Origin: Bacteroidales bacterium
GTDB taxonomy: Bacteria; Bacteroidota; Bacteroidia; Bacteroidales; UBA1715
Direction: 5' to 3'
Assembly (NCBI GenBank): GCA_031286165.1
Contig: JAITUU010000051.1
Span: forward strand, 1 to 54,820
Length of the DNA: 54,820 nt
Part shown: in pieces, positions 32,794 through 41,248 of the stretch
How the letters are laid out: every line of letters begins with the position of its first letter
Position numbering within the stretch: position 1 is the first letter of the stretch
Program-made: the position numbers and the translations under genes
Notes under the pieces: model-generated
The model's input: only the letters and a program-made list of their open reading frames with translations
Database searches by the model: none
Told to the model about the DNA's origin: nothing

Positions 32794-35511
32794 ATGAAAA
32801 AAACAACTATTTTTTTGATGCTTTTATGTTCTTTGCAAGCCTTTTCGCAACAGAAGTACAAAAATGTGATAACGAATGAAAATTACTATTATAATCCGCG
32901 CGAATACGTATCAAAAATTGATACATCAAAAATTCCGACAAAACTTTTGATTGATAGAAGTTTATATGAAGAAATTGTTTTTGAATTTACAGGAATAGAT
33001 AAAGTACGAACTACAAATTATTCAGAATGGAAGGGTTTATATGACGTAATGAGAAATTCCTATTATGATGTAAAGGCATTACCGGAAACGAAAATAATTC
33101 AAAAAACGGCGGACGATACGAGACAAGAAAGCAACAGATTTCCTATTGCTATTATGAATTATAAATTCGCTCGAATTACGCAAGAAGCCATAAATAATGG
33201 AAGTTTTAGAATAACAAATAATAGTTTAACCGATATAGAACGTTCCGAAAAATCATATTCTACACATAGACTAATAAGTAGTTCCTGCTTATATAGTGCT
33301 ATTTATGGCGATAAAATCACGTTTTTTATTCCAAGTGATTTGGTTTTTACAAATTTATTTGATGAAAATATTGATGAAATACAAATTGATTTTGGAAATG
33401 GACAAGGTTTTCAAATTGTCCAAATGGACGAAGATATTATAGTAGATTATTCGGAAAAAAGTCAATATGAATTATGTAAAGTTAAACTTACAATAAGTAA
33501 CAAAAAAAACAGACAAACAACTGATTACTACACCCATTTTTCGTTTCTTAGAAAAGGTTCTTCCTCGGTTCCTTTGCCGGACAAAATCGAAGAAAATGCG
33601 AAAAAATTAAAAACAATGTCGAATGCTCCATTGAATTATTCTATGAATTTTGGTGTTGTAGATGCTTATTTTCTTTTGTCAGATGCTACAAAAACAGAAT
33701 TTTCAAATATGACAAATGTAAAATTGCGAAAACCTTTTGTGGTTTGCGATGGTTTTGACCCGGGTAATAAGAGAGATTACTATATGAACAATATTCAATC
33801 GTCAGACACCCCACGTGCAGATGATTTCCGTGGATTATATGAATTGATAAATGGCGACCGTTCTCCTTGGTACGACTCTCCTATACCAGCAACGGCAGGA
33901 TTGATTGATTATTTGCGGAATGACGGTTATGATATTGTGATAGTAAATTTTATAGACGGTGCCGGAGATATTTTTATAAATGCAGGCACAAGTGGAATGC
34001 GAGGTTTCCTTAATTTTTTAAACACTAATTATCGCGATAATAAAACCGAAGAAATTATATTGGTTGGTCCAAGTATGGGCGGAATTATTACAAGACTTGC
34101 ACTTACTTCTATGGAGCAGGCAAATCCACAAGAAGAACATTTTGTAAAAACGTGGATTTCTTTTGATTCACCGCAGCAAGGTGCTTATATTCCATTAGGA
34201 TTGCAACACGCTGTAGATTTTCTGCAAGATACTCATCTATTTGGGCAACAACAAATATTTGCAAATGCAACAACTTCTCTGAATACTATTGCAGCAACGC
34301 AAATGCTTATATATCATCATACGGCAACGAATGGACAAGGAAATCCGCATAGTAGATTTTCTTTACTATATAATAGTTTAAATACTCTTGGCTATCCGGT
34401 GTTATCCAAAAATTACGCAATTTCCAACGGTGGAAAAAGCAAGTTATATAATGCTGATGCCGAGAAAATATTAGATTTTAAACTTTTTCCTTGGACTTAC
34501 GCTTATGCCTATGGCAATCATAATACTACGGGAAATTATTATTTGTATGAAGGTAGCCGTCAAGGATTTTTTAATGACGAGGAAATTTATACAAGCAATC
34601 AAATTGCTTACGAAAATGCTCCCGGAGGATGGAATGCTTCATTATATAGTTTAAATTGTAATCCGAAAAATAATAATAAAAAAAGTGATACGAGTAAACC
34701 ATATACCAAAGCAACGTTTATGATTACGGCATCAACATTTGGAATTCCTGTTACTTCAACAAATGTGCATAATACTTGGGAAGCCTACATGGGTTGCAGT
34801 GAAAGGCGAGGAAAAATCAAAACACCTTTCGATAAAGTACATGGAATGGACGAAAATGAAGAGCACGTAAGAATTAGTGTGGATACTCGAAATTATTTAA
34901 TGAATGATGTATTACACCCTGATTTCAACAACATACAGCGTCCTGTCGTTAGAAATGGTAATCCAATACATCAGGTAGTGAAAGGGAAAGTTGCATACGT
35001 AGCAAAAGAAACTATCACTTTTGGCGGAAATGGTAATACAATCACTTTTGAGGAAGGTTCAGATGTTACCGTACGTACAGGAGAAAGTATTGTTTTTGGT
35101 GTTGGTACAATTATAAAGACCGGAGCAAAATTTTCGGCGAAAATTGAGAATATTGATTATGGTACAACTTTGAAATCGTCAAGCAAACACACAACAACGC
35201 CGATTGATTACTCTCAAAAATCACCATATTTTGGAAAATTATCCAACTACTCAATAATAGAAAAAGGAAGAGAAACGGATACCGATTGGTTTAATCTCTA
35301 CCCAAATCCCACAAAAGATAGAATTTATTTTGACTTTATAGAAGTTCCAATAAAGATTGAAGTTTGTAATCTTGATGGTAAAATTTTTGTTGTTAAAGAT
35401 AACATAAGTAAAGCAGAGTTTATTGATATTTCGCATTTGCCAAGCGGTATATATGTGGCAAATGTTTATTTTGCTAAAATTGTTAAATCGTTTAAAATAA
35501 CAAAATTATGA
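32794..35511 (+). CDS. T9SS-exported alpha/beta hydrolase (lipase-like)
   Basis: 905 residues. The signal peptide is MKKTTIFLMLLCSLQAFS. A beta-rich N-terminal part (to ~300) leads to a hydrolase core with VVCDGFDPGN, the nucleophile elbow GPSMGG (S427), and WISFDSPQQGAYIPLG, a lipase/PGAP1-like layout. The acid and histidine are not securely placed. The C-terminal ~75 residues (NLYPNPTKDRIYFDF, LPSGIYVANVYF, ending FKITKL) are a type A T9SS sorting domain, so the enzyme should be secreted or anchored at the cell surface. Low GC and AGA-rich codon use differ from most neighbours. It overlaps the next gene by 4 bases (ATGA). Confidence 0.87.
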   Translation: MKKTTIFLMLLCSLQAFSQQKYKNVITNENYYYNPREYVSKIDTSKIPTKLLIDRSLYEEIVFEFTGIDKVRTTNYSEWKGLYDVMRNSYYDVKALPETKIIQKTADDTRQESNRFPIAIMNYKFARITQEAINNGSFRITNNSLTDIERSEKSYSTHRLISSSCLYSAIYGDKITFFIPSDLVFTNLFDENIDEIQIDFGNGQGFQIVQMDEDIIVDYSEKSQYELCKVKLTISNKKNRQTTDYYTHFSFLRKGSSSVPLPDKIEENAKKLKTMSNAPLNYSMNFGVVDAYFLLSDATKTEFSNMTNVKLRKPFVVCDGFDPGNKRDYYMNNIQSSDTPRADDFRGLYELINGDRSPWYDSPIPATAGLIDYLRNDGYDIVIVNFIDGAGDIFINAGTSGMRGFLNFLNTNYRDNKTEEIILVGPSMGGIITRLALTSMEQANPQEEHFVKTWISFDSPQQGAYIPLGLQHAVDFLQDTHLFGQQQIFANATTSLNTIAATQMLIYHHTATNGQGNPHSRFSLLYNSLNTLGYPVLSKNYAISNGGKSKLYNADAEKILDFKLFPWTYAYAYGNHNTTGNYYLYEGSRQGFFNDEEIYTSNQIAYENAPGGWNASLYSLNCNPKNNNKKSDTSKPYTKATFMITASTFGIPVTSTNVHNTWEAYMGCSERRGKIKTPFDKVHGMDENEEHVRISVDTRNYLMNDVLHPDFNNIQRPVVRNGNPIHQVVKGKVAYVAKETITFGGNGNTITFEEGSDVTVRTGESIVFGVGTIIKTGAKFSAKIENIDYGTTLKSSSKHTTTPIDYSQKSPYFGKLSNYSIIEKGRETDTDWFNLYPNPTKDRIYFDFIEVPIKIEVCNLDGKIFVVKDNISKAEFIDISHLPSGIYVANVYFAKIVKSFKITKL

Positions 35512-35969
35512 GAGTTTTTTTAGTCATTTCACTGTCTATTATTTTTTCATACTCTTGTAAAAAATTGGAAGATGGAGGATTTTTTTCTGAAACAAGATTA
35601 TGTGGACATAATAATGTGATTTGGGGCAAACAAAACGAAGAATTATACGGTTTTGATTCTACATCAAGCATAGAGTATTTTGGTAGTCTTAATCGCATTG
35701 AAGGTATTCAATTTTATAAAGATGGAACAGGGAAAGTTAAAAATCCGGCACAGAATTTTTCTCAGTTACGTTGGAATTTTTCAAAAAATAACACAGTATG
35801 TATTTCTATTGAATGGTCAGATGAAAATACATATTATGAGTGCAAAATAGTACAATTAAAAAAAGGTAAACTGCGATTGAAATACGAATTTAAGCAGGGA
35901 ATGTTTATTATGTGGGATTTTTATAAAAGTCGCGATTGGGATTTTTATTCTCCTATTTTTTCTATGTAA
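35508..35969 (+). CDS. small lipoprotein coupled to the hydrolase
   Basis: 153 residues with a lipoprotein signal (MRVFLVISLSIIFSYSC, then KK). The mature part has a two-strand repeat-like lipocalin or META-type feel (GIQFYKDGTGKVKN, LRWNFSKNNTVCISIEWSD) but I cannot name a family. Its ATG overlaps the stop of the T9SS hydrolase, so the pair is translationally coupled. A membrane-anchored partner, inhibitor or self-protection factor for the hydrolase is possible and is inference only. It shares the AT-rich composition of the upstream genes. Confidence 0.7.
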   Translation: MRVFLVISLSIIFSYSCKKLEDGGFFSETRLCGHNNVIWGKQNEELYGFDSTSSIEYFGSLNRIEGIQFYKDGTGKVKNPAQNFSQLRWNFSKNNTVCISIEWSDENTYYECKIVQLKKGKLRLKYEFKQGMFIMWDFYKSRDWDFYSPIFSM

Positions 35970-36060
35970 ATCTCTCAAACTTGGACTTATCCCAATTTTT
36001 GCAGAATAAGATAAAGGTAAATTAAAGTAACTCGTAAAATTTCATATTACGTATTTTTTA

Positions 36061-36068
36061 TATATTTG
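36061..36068 (+). promoter_or_regulatory. -7 box for the sugar transporter
   Basis: TATATTTG matches TAnnTTTG, 17 bases before the ATG at 36086. Confidence 0.55.
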
Positions 36069-36085
36069 CACTTTAATCACAGTCT

Positions 36086-37825
36086 ATGAATACCATAAAA
36101 ACAAATTATTCGGCGTTATATACGCTTATTATTGTCTTTTTCTTTTGGGGTTTTTTTGCCGCAGGCAATAGTGTATTCATTCCGTTTTGCAAGCATTATT
36201 TTTCGCTCGACCAATTTCAGTCGCAGTTGATAGATTTTGCATTTTACACAGCGTACTACGTGGGTGCACTCTTGTTATTTGCCATCAGTTCGCGCAGGGG
36301 CAGCGATTTGGTGTCGGCATGGGGCTACAAACGCAGTATTGTGTATGGGTTACTTTTTTCGGCAGTGGGCGCAGCGGCAATGATTGCGGCGGTGCTCTCC
36401 GATGTATTTATAGGCTTACTCGCCGGATTATTTATTGTAGCACTTGGCTTTTCACTCCAACAAACTGCCGCCAATCCTTTTGCCATGCTGCTTGGCGACC
36501 CAAAAACAGGCAGTAGCCGCATCAACTTAGGCGGAGGTGTTAATTCATTTGGCACCACCATAGGTCCTGTTCTCATAGGCATTATTCTTTTTGGCGGCGC
36601 GGCAAAAATCAGCAACGAAAACATTCAAAATCTTAATCTCAGTTCGGTGGTGTATTTATATGCCGTTGTTGGTCTGCTTTTTTTAGCGGCAGCGGCAATC
36701 TTTTTCTTTTCCAAAAAAGTTCCTTCGGGCGTAGAAGAATCGAAAACCGAAAAAGCGGGGAAATCGCTCAAAACCTTACTGATAATGACCGGATTGCTTT
36801 TTATTATGTTTGTGCCGGTGTTCAATAGTTATCGTTCGGCAAACGCTGTGGCGTTGGAAGAAAAATACGAGCAACTTGCTCTCACCGAACAAGCCCTGAG
36901 CAATAACACAGAAAACACCGCACTATTTGTGCAAGAAGCGCAGTTGCAGCAAGAAATTTCTGACATCAAAGAGCCGTTAGAACAATCGCGAATGTACTGG
37001 CTCATAGGAGCACTGATAATTGTAATAGGAAGTTTGCTGTTTATCAACCGGCGAGCACAAAAAGTACCGGAAGGCTGGGGAGCAATGCGCTATCCGCAAC
37101 TCACGCTGGGTATGTTGGCTATTTTCCTCTACGTGGGCGTAGAAGTCGCCATTGGCAGCAATTTGGGCGAACTTTTACACTTGGAAAGTTTCGGCGGCTA
37201 TCAATCTTCCGAAATTTCACCCTTTGTAAGTATGTATTGGGGTTCGCTCATGATAGGTCGCTGGGCGGCGGCGGTTATGGCTTTTGAACTCAAACGCAGC
37301 ATCAAAATCATTGCACTTATTATTGCGCCGCTTTTGGCGTTTGGCGTAGTTATTGGTGTAAATACCGTATCGGGCAACAATATGAGCATACTCTATTATT
37401 ATATAGTATGCGTATGTATTCAAATTGCTGCATTTATTCTATGCAGAAATTCACCGAGTATTTCCCTCTTTGTATTTGCACTTTTAGGCGCAGCATCTAT
37501 TATCATAGGGCTGAATACAAGCGGCACTGTGGCAATTTATGCCATACTTTCGGGCGGACTTTTTTGCAGTATCATGTGGTCGGTTATTTTCAGCCTTGCA
37601 CTCAGCGGACTTGGAAAATACACCTCGCAAGGTTCGGCGTTCCTTATTATGATGATTTTGGGCGGTGGTATTATTCCCCCCATTCAAGGAAAATTAGCCG
37701 ATATTATTGGCGTACATCAATCGTATATTGTAGCAATTCTGTGTTTTTCATACTTGGCATTTTACGCAATGGCAGCCCGCCGAATTTTGAAAACACAAGC
37801 AATAGATTTAGATAGCGAAGAATAA
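36086..37825 (+). CDS. sugar MFS transporter (FucP/GluP-like)
   Basis: 579 residues with about 12 membrane helices, of the fucose-galactose-glucose:H+ symporter group. Telling motifs are FFFWGFFAAGNSVFIPFCK at helix 1, the helix-4 QQTAANPFAMLLG, and LGGGVNSFGTTIGPVL. Most members have ~420 residues; this one carries an extra hydrophilic, coiled-coil-like insertion (about 245-310, with ALEEKYEQLALTEQAL) between halves, flanked by additional helices. Likely substrates are hexoses such as glucose, galactose or fucose. Monocistronic. Confidence 0.88.
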   Translation: MNTIKTNYSALYTLIIVFFFWGFFAAGNSVFIPFCKHYFSLDQFQSQLIDFAFYTAYYVGALLLFAISSRRGSDLVSAWGYKRSIVYGLLFSAVGAAAMIAAVLSDVFIGLLAGLFIVALGFSLQQTAANPFAMLLGDPKTGSSRINLGGGVNSFGTTIGPVLIGIILFGGAAKISNENIQNLNLSSVVYLYAVVGLLFLAAAAIFFFSKKVPSGVEESKTEKAGKSLKTLLIMTGLLFIMFVPVFNSYRSANAVALEEKYEQLALTEQALSNNTENTALFVQEAQLQQEISDIKEPLEQSRMYWLIGALIIVIGSLLFINRRAQKVPEGWGAMRYPQLTLGMLAIFLYVGVEVAIGSNLGELLHLESFGGYQSSEISPFVSMYWGSLMIGRWAAAVMAFELKRSIKIIALIIAPLLAFGVVIGVNTVSGNNMSILYYYIVCVCIQIAAFILCRNSPSISLFVFALLGAASIIIGLNTSGTVAIYAILSGGLFCSIMWSVIFSLALSGLGKYTSQGSAFLIMMILGGGIIPPIQGKLADIIGVHQSYIVAILCFSYLAFYAMAARRILKTQAIDLDSEE

Positions 37826-37827
37826 AT

Positions 37828-37895
37828 CAATTACAAAATACAAATTACGAATTAATTACTAACTAACAACTACTAACTGAAAACTAACTACTAAA
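37828..37895. repeat. mixed short-word intergenic repeat
   Basis: CAATTACAAAATACAAATTACGAATT grades into ACTAACTACTAACTG-type words. Both phrase families seen separately elsewhere occur together here. Confidence 0.5.
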
Positions 37896-38087
37896 TTACC
37901 ATATTGATTTTGAACTCATAGTTCTTATTCTCACACCTGAAATCAACCAAACTTTCAACAATAGGAGAATAAGTTGCGGAGGTTCACGTCCACGAGGCGT
38001 GAATTGTTTGCGCTTATTTGCTATTACGGTTTTTGGTTGAACCACAGGTGTAAAATAAGTATTCCACAAACGATTTACGCTTTTTTT

Positions 38088-38345
38088 ATGCCGAAACACA
38101 CCGTAGCCATAGGGCAAATTATTAAACAAACGCTCAAAGAGCAAGGGCGCAGCATGACATGGCTTGCCTGCCAAGTGCACTGCGACCGCAGTAATTTTTA
38201 CAAAAAACTCAACACCAACAGTGTAGAAATAGACCTCCTTTTGCGCATTAGCGAGGTACTCCACAAAGATTTCTTCGCCCATTATTCCGCTCTGGTATCG
38301 CACGAAAAAAATATGGGGGGGGGTAAAATCTACCACAAAAATTAG
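38088..38345 (+). CDS. small XRE-family HTH regulator
   Basis: 85 residues from the ATG at 38088; the frame is open upstream to 37974, but only this start gives the family-like N-terminus. A single helix-turn-helix (IIKQTLKEQGRSMTWLACQ, CDRSNFYKKLNTNS, LLLRISEVLHKDFF) fills the protein. Near its 3' end is a run of nine G (38315-38323) in an AT-rich setting, which encodes MGGG. Slippage would change the last few residues. Targets are unknown; an inverted repeat TTCACG/CGTGAA (37983-38002) upstream could be an operator. Confidence 0.8.
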   Translation: MPKHTVAIGQIIKQTLKEQGRSMTWLACQVHCDRSNFYKKLNTNSVEIDLLLRISEVLHKDFFAHYSALVSHEKNMGGGKIYHKN

Positions 38346-38475
38346 AACATAATCCACAAAATGTGTGGTGGTTTTAACACTATGATTATCAGCACACAAA
38401 AACTTTTTTTTCGTTAGTTTGCAACTATAAAATAACACAATAAAAGTTGCGCCCGACACGAATAAGGGAAAAACG

Positions 38476-38985
38476 ATGAAAAAAATAATTTCAACAATGT
38501 TAGTGGTAGCAGCAGCGGCTACATTATTCACTTCTTGCTCAAAAGATGACGAAACAAGCGATGTGCGCACACAAGCGGTAGGCGCGTATGTAATTGCCAC
38601 ACAAACATACTTTATTGCAGCAGACGGCTCATTGGTTACAGGAAGTAATGGCGAAGATCTCGATTTTGACGCTGTGGAAATCAAAAAAGGAAATTCTGCT
38701 ACTGAAATCAACATTTACAACAGTGAGGGCGATTTATTCTTAATAGGTAGTAGCGTAAAAGAAGTACAACAAGGTTTTGTATTCAATATCAACACACAAA
38801 CTTATGACGACGTAACGTTCGAGGGCTATCCATACTTTACATTGACTACGGGCGAATCATACGATGCACTATTCACCGCAAGCGATAAAACATTTGATTT
38901 TTCACTCGTAATAGATGTTGATGGCAATGGAGAAATCAGTGAAGGAGATACAGTAATGGTATTTTCAGGTGCAAAAGTTGAATAA
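38476..38985 (+). CDS. lipoprotein with EF-hand-like loop
   Basis: 169 residues with a lipoprotein signal (MKKIISTMLVVAAAATLFTSC). Near residues 146-157 the sequence DVDGNGEISEGD has the spacing of a calcium-binding EF-hand or dockerin-type loop. The remainder is a small beta-rich domain I do not recognise. It is followed 21 bases later by another exported protein, and the set 38476-39710 is probably co-transcribed as small envelope proteins. Confidence 0.75.
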   Translation: MKKIISTMLVVAAAATLFTSCSKDDETSDVRTQAVGAYVIATQTYFIAADGSLVTGSNGEDLDFDAVEIKKGNSATEINIYNSEGDLFLIGSSVKEVQQGFVFNINTQTYDDVTFEGYPYFTLTTGESYDALFTASDKTFDFSLVIDVDGNGEISEGDTVMVFSGAKVE

Positions 38986-39006
38986 TAATAAATCCCTACA
39001 AGTAAC

Positions 39007-39384
39007 ATGAAAAAAGCACTCATTTTAGCAGCCTTGTCATTTTTAGGATTTTCCGCAATGCAAGCACAAACAGTGGGCGATGTACCCATAAAAAACATAG
39101 ATGTAGCCTATTTGCAAATCAATGTGTCGGCACCTTTAAAAAAAGCCATAGTAACGCTCGATTTTGGGCAAAGCACCAAATTACTCGCACTCAAAAGCGT
39201 GTTGGTGAAAGACGAAAAGGGCGAAACCGTAGTATTCAATTCACTCATAGATGCGGTGAATTTCTTTGCAAATTACGGCTTCCGACTTGTGAGTGTGAAC
39301 ACTATTGATTCCATTACTTCTACCTGCGTAATGGAAAACACCAATTTCAAACCGGCAAAAGCAAGCGAAGCTGCAAAAAAATAA
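39007..39384 (+). CDS. small periplasmic protein of unknown function
   Basis: 125 residues with a signal peptide (MKKALILAALSFLGFSAMQA, then Q). The mature part holds DVAYLQINVS, KKAIVTLDFGQ and a NFFANYGFRLVSVNTIDSIT segment, with one cysteine. I do not recognise the family. Second gene of a run of small exported proteins. Confidence 0.7.
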   Translation: MKKALILAALSFLGFSAMQAQTVGDVPIKNIDVAYLQINVSAPLKKAIVTLDFGQSTKLLALKSVLVKDEKGETVVFNSLIDAVNFFANYGFRLVSVNTIDSITSTCVMENTNFKPAKASEAAKK

Positions 39385-39422
39385 AACTCAATTAATTTCA
39401 TAAACATTTTAAATTTATCAGT

Positions 39423-39710
39423 ATGAGAAAAGTAACTCTCTTTTTTGCGATTGCAATCGCAGCATTTATGACTTCGTGCTACACACAAACCTATTCAGTA
39501 GGAAGCGGAGCACAATCAGGAACTACCGTAACTCAAAAAAATCACTATGTGATAGGCGGTTTAGTGCCTCTTAAAGTTTCCGACCCACAACAAATGGCTG
39601 GCGGAGCACAAAATTTCACGGTGAAAACACAACAAAGCTTTGTTGATGGATTTCTTCGAGTAATTACAAGTGGTATTTACACTCCTACTACCACCACTGT
39701 AACAAAATAA
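39423..39710 (+). CDS. Bor/Iss-like lipoprotein
   Basis: 95 residues with a lipoprotein signal (MRKVTLFFAIAIAAFMTSC). The rest follows the pattern of the lambda Bor / Iss serum-resistance lipoprotein: QTYSV, a HYVIGGL strand, GGAQNFTVKTQQSFVDGF and the terminal ITSGIYTP. The family is best known from lambdoid phages and enterobacterial plasmids, but relatives occur widely. Here there is no phage gene nearby, so it is taken as a resident envelope protein. It ends at a strong terminator. Confidence 0.78.
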   Translation: MRKVTLFFAIAIAAFMTSCYTQTYSVGSGAQSGTTVTQKNHYVIGGLVPLKVSDPQQMAGGAQNFTVKTQQSFVDGFLRVITSGIYTPTTTTVTK

Positions 39711-39731
39711 TAGTTCTCATTTTTCAATTTC

Positions 39732-39769
39732 TACGAGGAAGTTACACGCTAATTTCCTCGTATTTTTTT
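39732..39769 (+). terminator. intrinsic terminator after the Bor-like gene
   Basis: TACGAGGAA (39732-39740) pairs with TTCCTCGTA (39754-39762), followed by TTTTTTT. Confidence 0.85.
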
Positions 39770-39776
39770 ATTTTTT

Positions 39777-39980
39777 ATGAAAAAAATACTCATCATTGCA
39801 GGCATACTGCTTACAATTTTCGGCACATTCCGCATCTATCAAGCAAGTGCGTATATAGAAAATTTTGCACGTATCTCTCAATACGAAAAAGGATTTCTAT
39901 TGGGTGCGGTTATTGTACTATGCGTTGGCATTATTACACTCGTTATTGGAATTTCGCTGAAATGCAGTCGCAAACAATAA
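39777..39980 (+). CDS. small two-helix membrane protein
   Basis: 67 residues: one helix at 4-20 (ILIIAGILLTIFGTF), a short polar loop, and a second at 42-61 (LLGAVIVLCVGIITLVIGI) with a basic tail (KCSRKQ). The start lies in the T-rich end of the preceding terminator and the gene is closed by its own terminator at 40001-40034, which supports a real short gene. Function unknown. Confidence 0.6.
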   Translation: MKKILIIAGILLTIFGTFRIYQASAYIENFARISQYEKGFLLGAVIVLCVGIITLVIGISLKCSRKQ

Positions 39981-40000
39981 TCCGTATGACACAATCACAG

Positions 40001-40034
40001 AAAAGCAATACTCGCACGGGTGTTGCTTTTTTTT
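40001..40034 (+). terminator. intrinsic terminator after the two-helix gene
   Basis: AAAAGCAATAC pairs with GTGTTGCTTTT (40020-40030; one G-U pair), then a T run to 40034. Confidence 0.8.
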
Positions 40035-40099
40035 GTGTAATGCGGCGTGCTGTTATTTTGAGAAAAAAGCGTATGTTTGTCGAGAATAGTTACAACACA

Positions 40100-40438
40100 A
40101 TGGGTATGGAGATAATAACTTCAAAAATTTCAAAACAAGAACGTATCAACATGGCGCAACATTTTTTTGGCGACATGGTAAAAGGCGTAGTAGATGTGGA
40201 ACGACAAACGCTTGCCTTAGATGCAGAATTACACGCGGATTTGGAAACATTGCTTTTGGAAAATGCTTCTCAACAAGAACATCTTTGGGGCATAAATCTC
40301 TATCCCGACATAGAAAGCGATGATTTTTTAGAATTTGATTCTTTGATAAATATTCGTCCGGCACAAAATAATCGCAGCAGAAGTGTGGAAAATGTAGCGA
40401 TTCAAAATCATCAATCAATCAATCAATCAATCAATTAA
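40100..40438 (+). CDS. DUF5674 family protein
   Basis: 112 residues from the ATG at 40100 (an ATG two codons later is also possible). The long open frame upstream overlaps another gene and a terminator and is not used. The core AQHFFGDMVKGVVDVERQ, LLLENASQQEHLWGINLYP and FDSLINIRPAQNNRSRSV is the DUF5674 pattern: a small alpha/beta protein of unknown function widespread in uncultured bacteria. The last residues (HQSINQSIN) are encoded by a TCAA tetranucleotide repeat. The next gene starts 10 bases later, so the two form a pair. Confidence 0.8.
   Translation: MGMEIITSKISKQERINMAQHFFGDMVKGVVDVERQTLALDAELHADLETLLLENASQQEHLWGINLYPDIESDDFLEFDSLINIRPAQNNRSRSVENVAIQNHQSINQSIN
40411..40434. repeat. 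(TCAA)6 microsatellite at a gene 3' end
   Basis: Six exact TCAA units just before the DUF5674 stop codon. The unit is not a multiple of three, so slippage would replace the C-terminus and move the stop. Confidence 0.85.
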
Positions 40439-40448
40439 TAGCACAATA

Positions 40449-40760
40449 ATGCAACACTCATCGTTAGCCTCAGGACGTTGGGCAGAACTATCATTTAGCC
40501 AACAAATGGCAAATGTGGGAAGCGAAGTTTCTCGCACCAAAAATTGGTTGATTAAAGGAAATGAACTGCAGGCAGAACGCGCATTTGAACGTTGTTTGGA
40601 ATTACTTTTTTTAACTATAAAATTCGCCAATCGCACCGCTATCTATCGAGAAATTTGCCGCTTTAAGGAATTTTTTTGCAAAGCATATGTAGAAAAAAAT
40701 ATTGAAGAATTGGCATACTTCGACCGTTATTGCTCGCGATTCGCTTTGTGCCGTTTATAA
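40449..40760 (+). CDS. conserved hypothetical protein paired with DUF5674
   Basis: 103 residues, mostly helical. The pattern GRWAELSFSQQMANVGSEVSR, then KGNELQAERAFERCLELLFL and YREICRFKEFF belongs to a small conserved family of unknown function that I recall from many environmental genomes. It starts 10 bases after the DUF5674 gene and ends 8 bases before tadA, so the three are likely co-transcribed. No catalytic residues are evident; a binding partner of DUF5674 is a guess. Confidence 0.65.
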   Translation: MQHSSLASGRWAELSFSQQMANVGSEVSRTKNWLIKGNELQAERAFERCLELLFLTIKFANRTAIYREICRFKEFFCKAYVEKNIEELAYFDRYCSRFALCRL

Positions 40761-40768
40761 CCTTACCC

Positions 40769-41209
40769 ATGTCCGAAAAATCCCACGAATACTATATGAA
40801 ACAAGCACTTGCACAGGCAGAAATAGCCTTTGCCAAAGACGAAGTGCCGGTGGGTGCGGTGGTTGTAATTGACGGTCAAATTATAGCCCGCGCTCATAAT
40901 CTTACCGAAACACTGAATGACCCCACTGCTCACGCCGAAATGCAAGCATTCACCGCTGCGAGTGATTACTTAGGCGGGAAATATTTGAACAATGCCACAC
41001 TCTACGTAACTCTCGAACCCTGCGTAATGTGCGGCGGCGCATCGTATTGGGTGCAAGTGGGTACTATTGTATTCGGCGCACACGACAAAAAACGCGGTAT
41101 TTCCCACCTGCGCGAACATATTTTACACCCCAAAACAAAGGTAATAGAAGGTGTAATGCAGCAAGAATGTGAAGAAATGTTGCAACGATTTTTTAAAAGC
41201 AAACGATAA
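40769..41209 (+). CDS. tadA: tRNA adenosine(34) deaminase TadA
   Basis: 146 residues from the ATG at 40769. It converts wobble A34 to inosine in tRNA-Arg(ACG). The zinc cytidine/deoxycytidylate deaminase signatures are present: TAHAEMQ with the proton-shuttling glutamate, and EPCVMCGGA with the two zinc cysteines. EVPVGAVVV near the N-terminus and GISHLREHILHPKTKVIEG near the C-terminus fit TadA. A guanine deaminase is the alternative within this fold but is less likely at this length. Confidence 0.9.
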   Translation: MSEKSHEYYMKQALAQAEIAFAKDEVPVGAVVVIDGQIIARAHNLTETLNDPTAHAEMQAFTAASDYLGGKYLNNATLYVTLEPCVMCGGASYWVQVGTIVFGAHDKKRGISHLREHILHPKTKVIEGVMQQECEEMLQRFFKSKR

Positions 41210-41248
41210 CCCAGCAAGGAGTTTCAATCTCTTGTTACAGAATATATT

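Noticed and set aside
37970..38005. tRNA-like GGTTCACGTCC near the XRE gene
   Set aside because: It resembles a T-loop, but position 58 is not A and no acceptor or anticodon stem can be formed around it.
38354..38368. CCACA/TGTGG hairpin after the XRE gene
   Set aside because: Only five base pairs and a weak T stretch; not convincing as a terminator.
38414..38421. -7 box TTAGTTTG before the EF-hand-like lipoprotein
   Set aside because: The second position is T, not the consensus A, and no -33 element accompanies it.
37896..38714. Minus-strand open frame of 272 codons
   Set aside because: It lies opposite the XRE gene and the start of the lipoprotein gene, both of which have clear family or signal features, and its translation lacks domain logic. 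Only its 3' part is kept as a possible remnant.
39920..40099. 60-residue upstream extension of the DUF5674 frame
   Set aside because: It overlaps the preceding gene in another frame and reads through an intrinsic terminator.
40411..40434. CRISPR-like or direct-repeat array
   Set aside because: It is a simple tetranucleotide tract without spacers.
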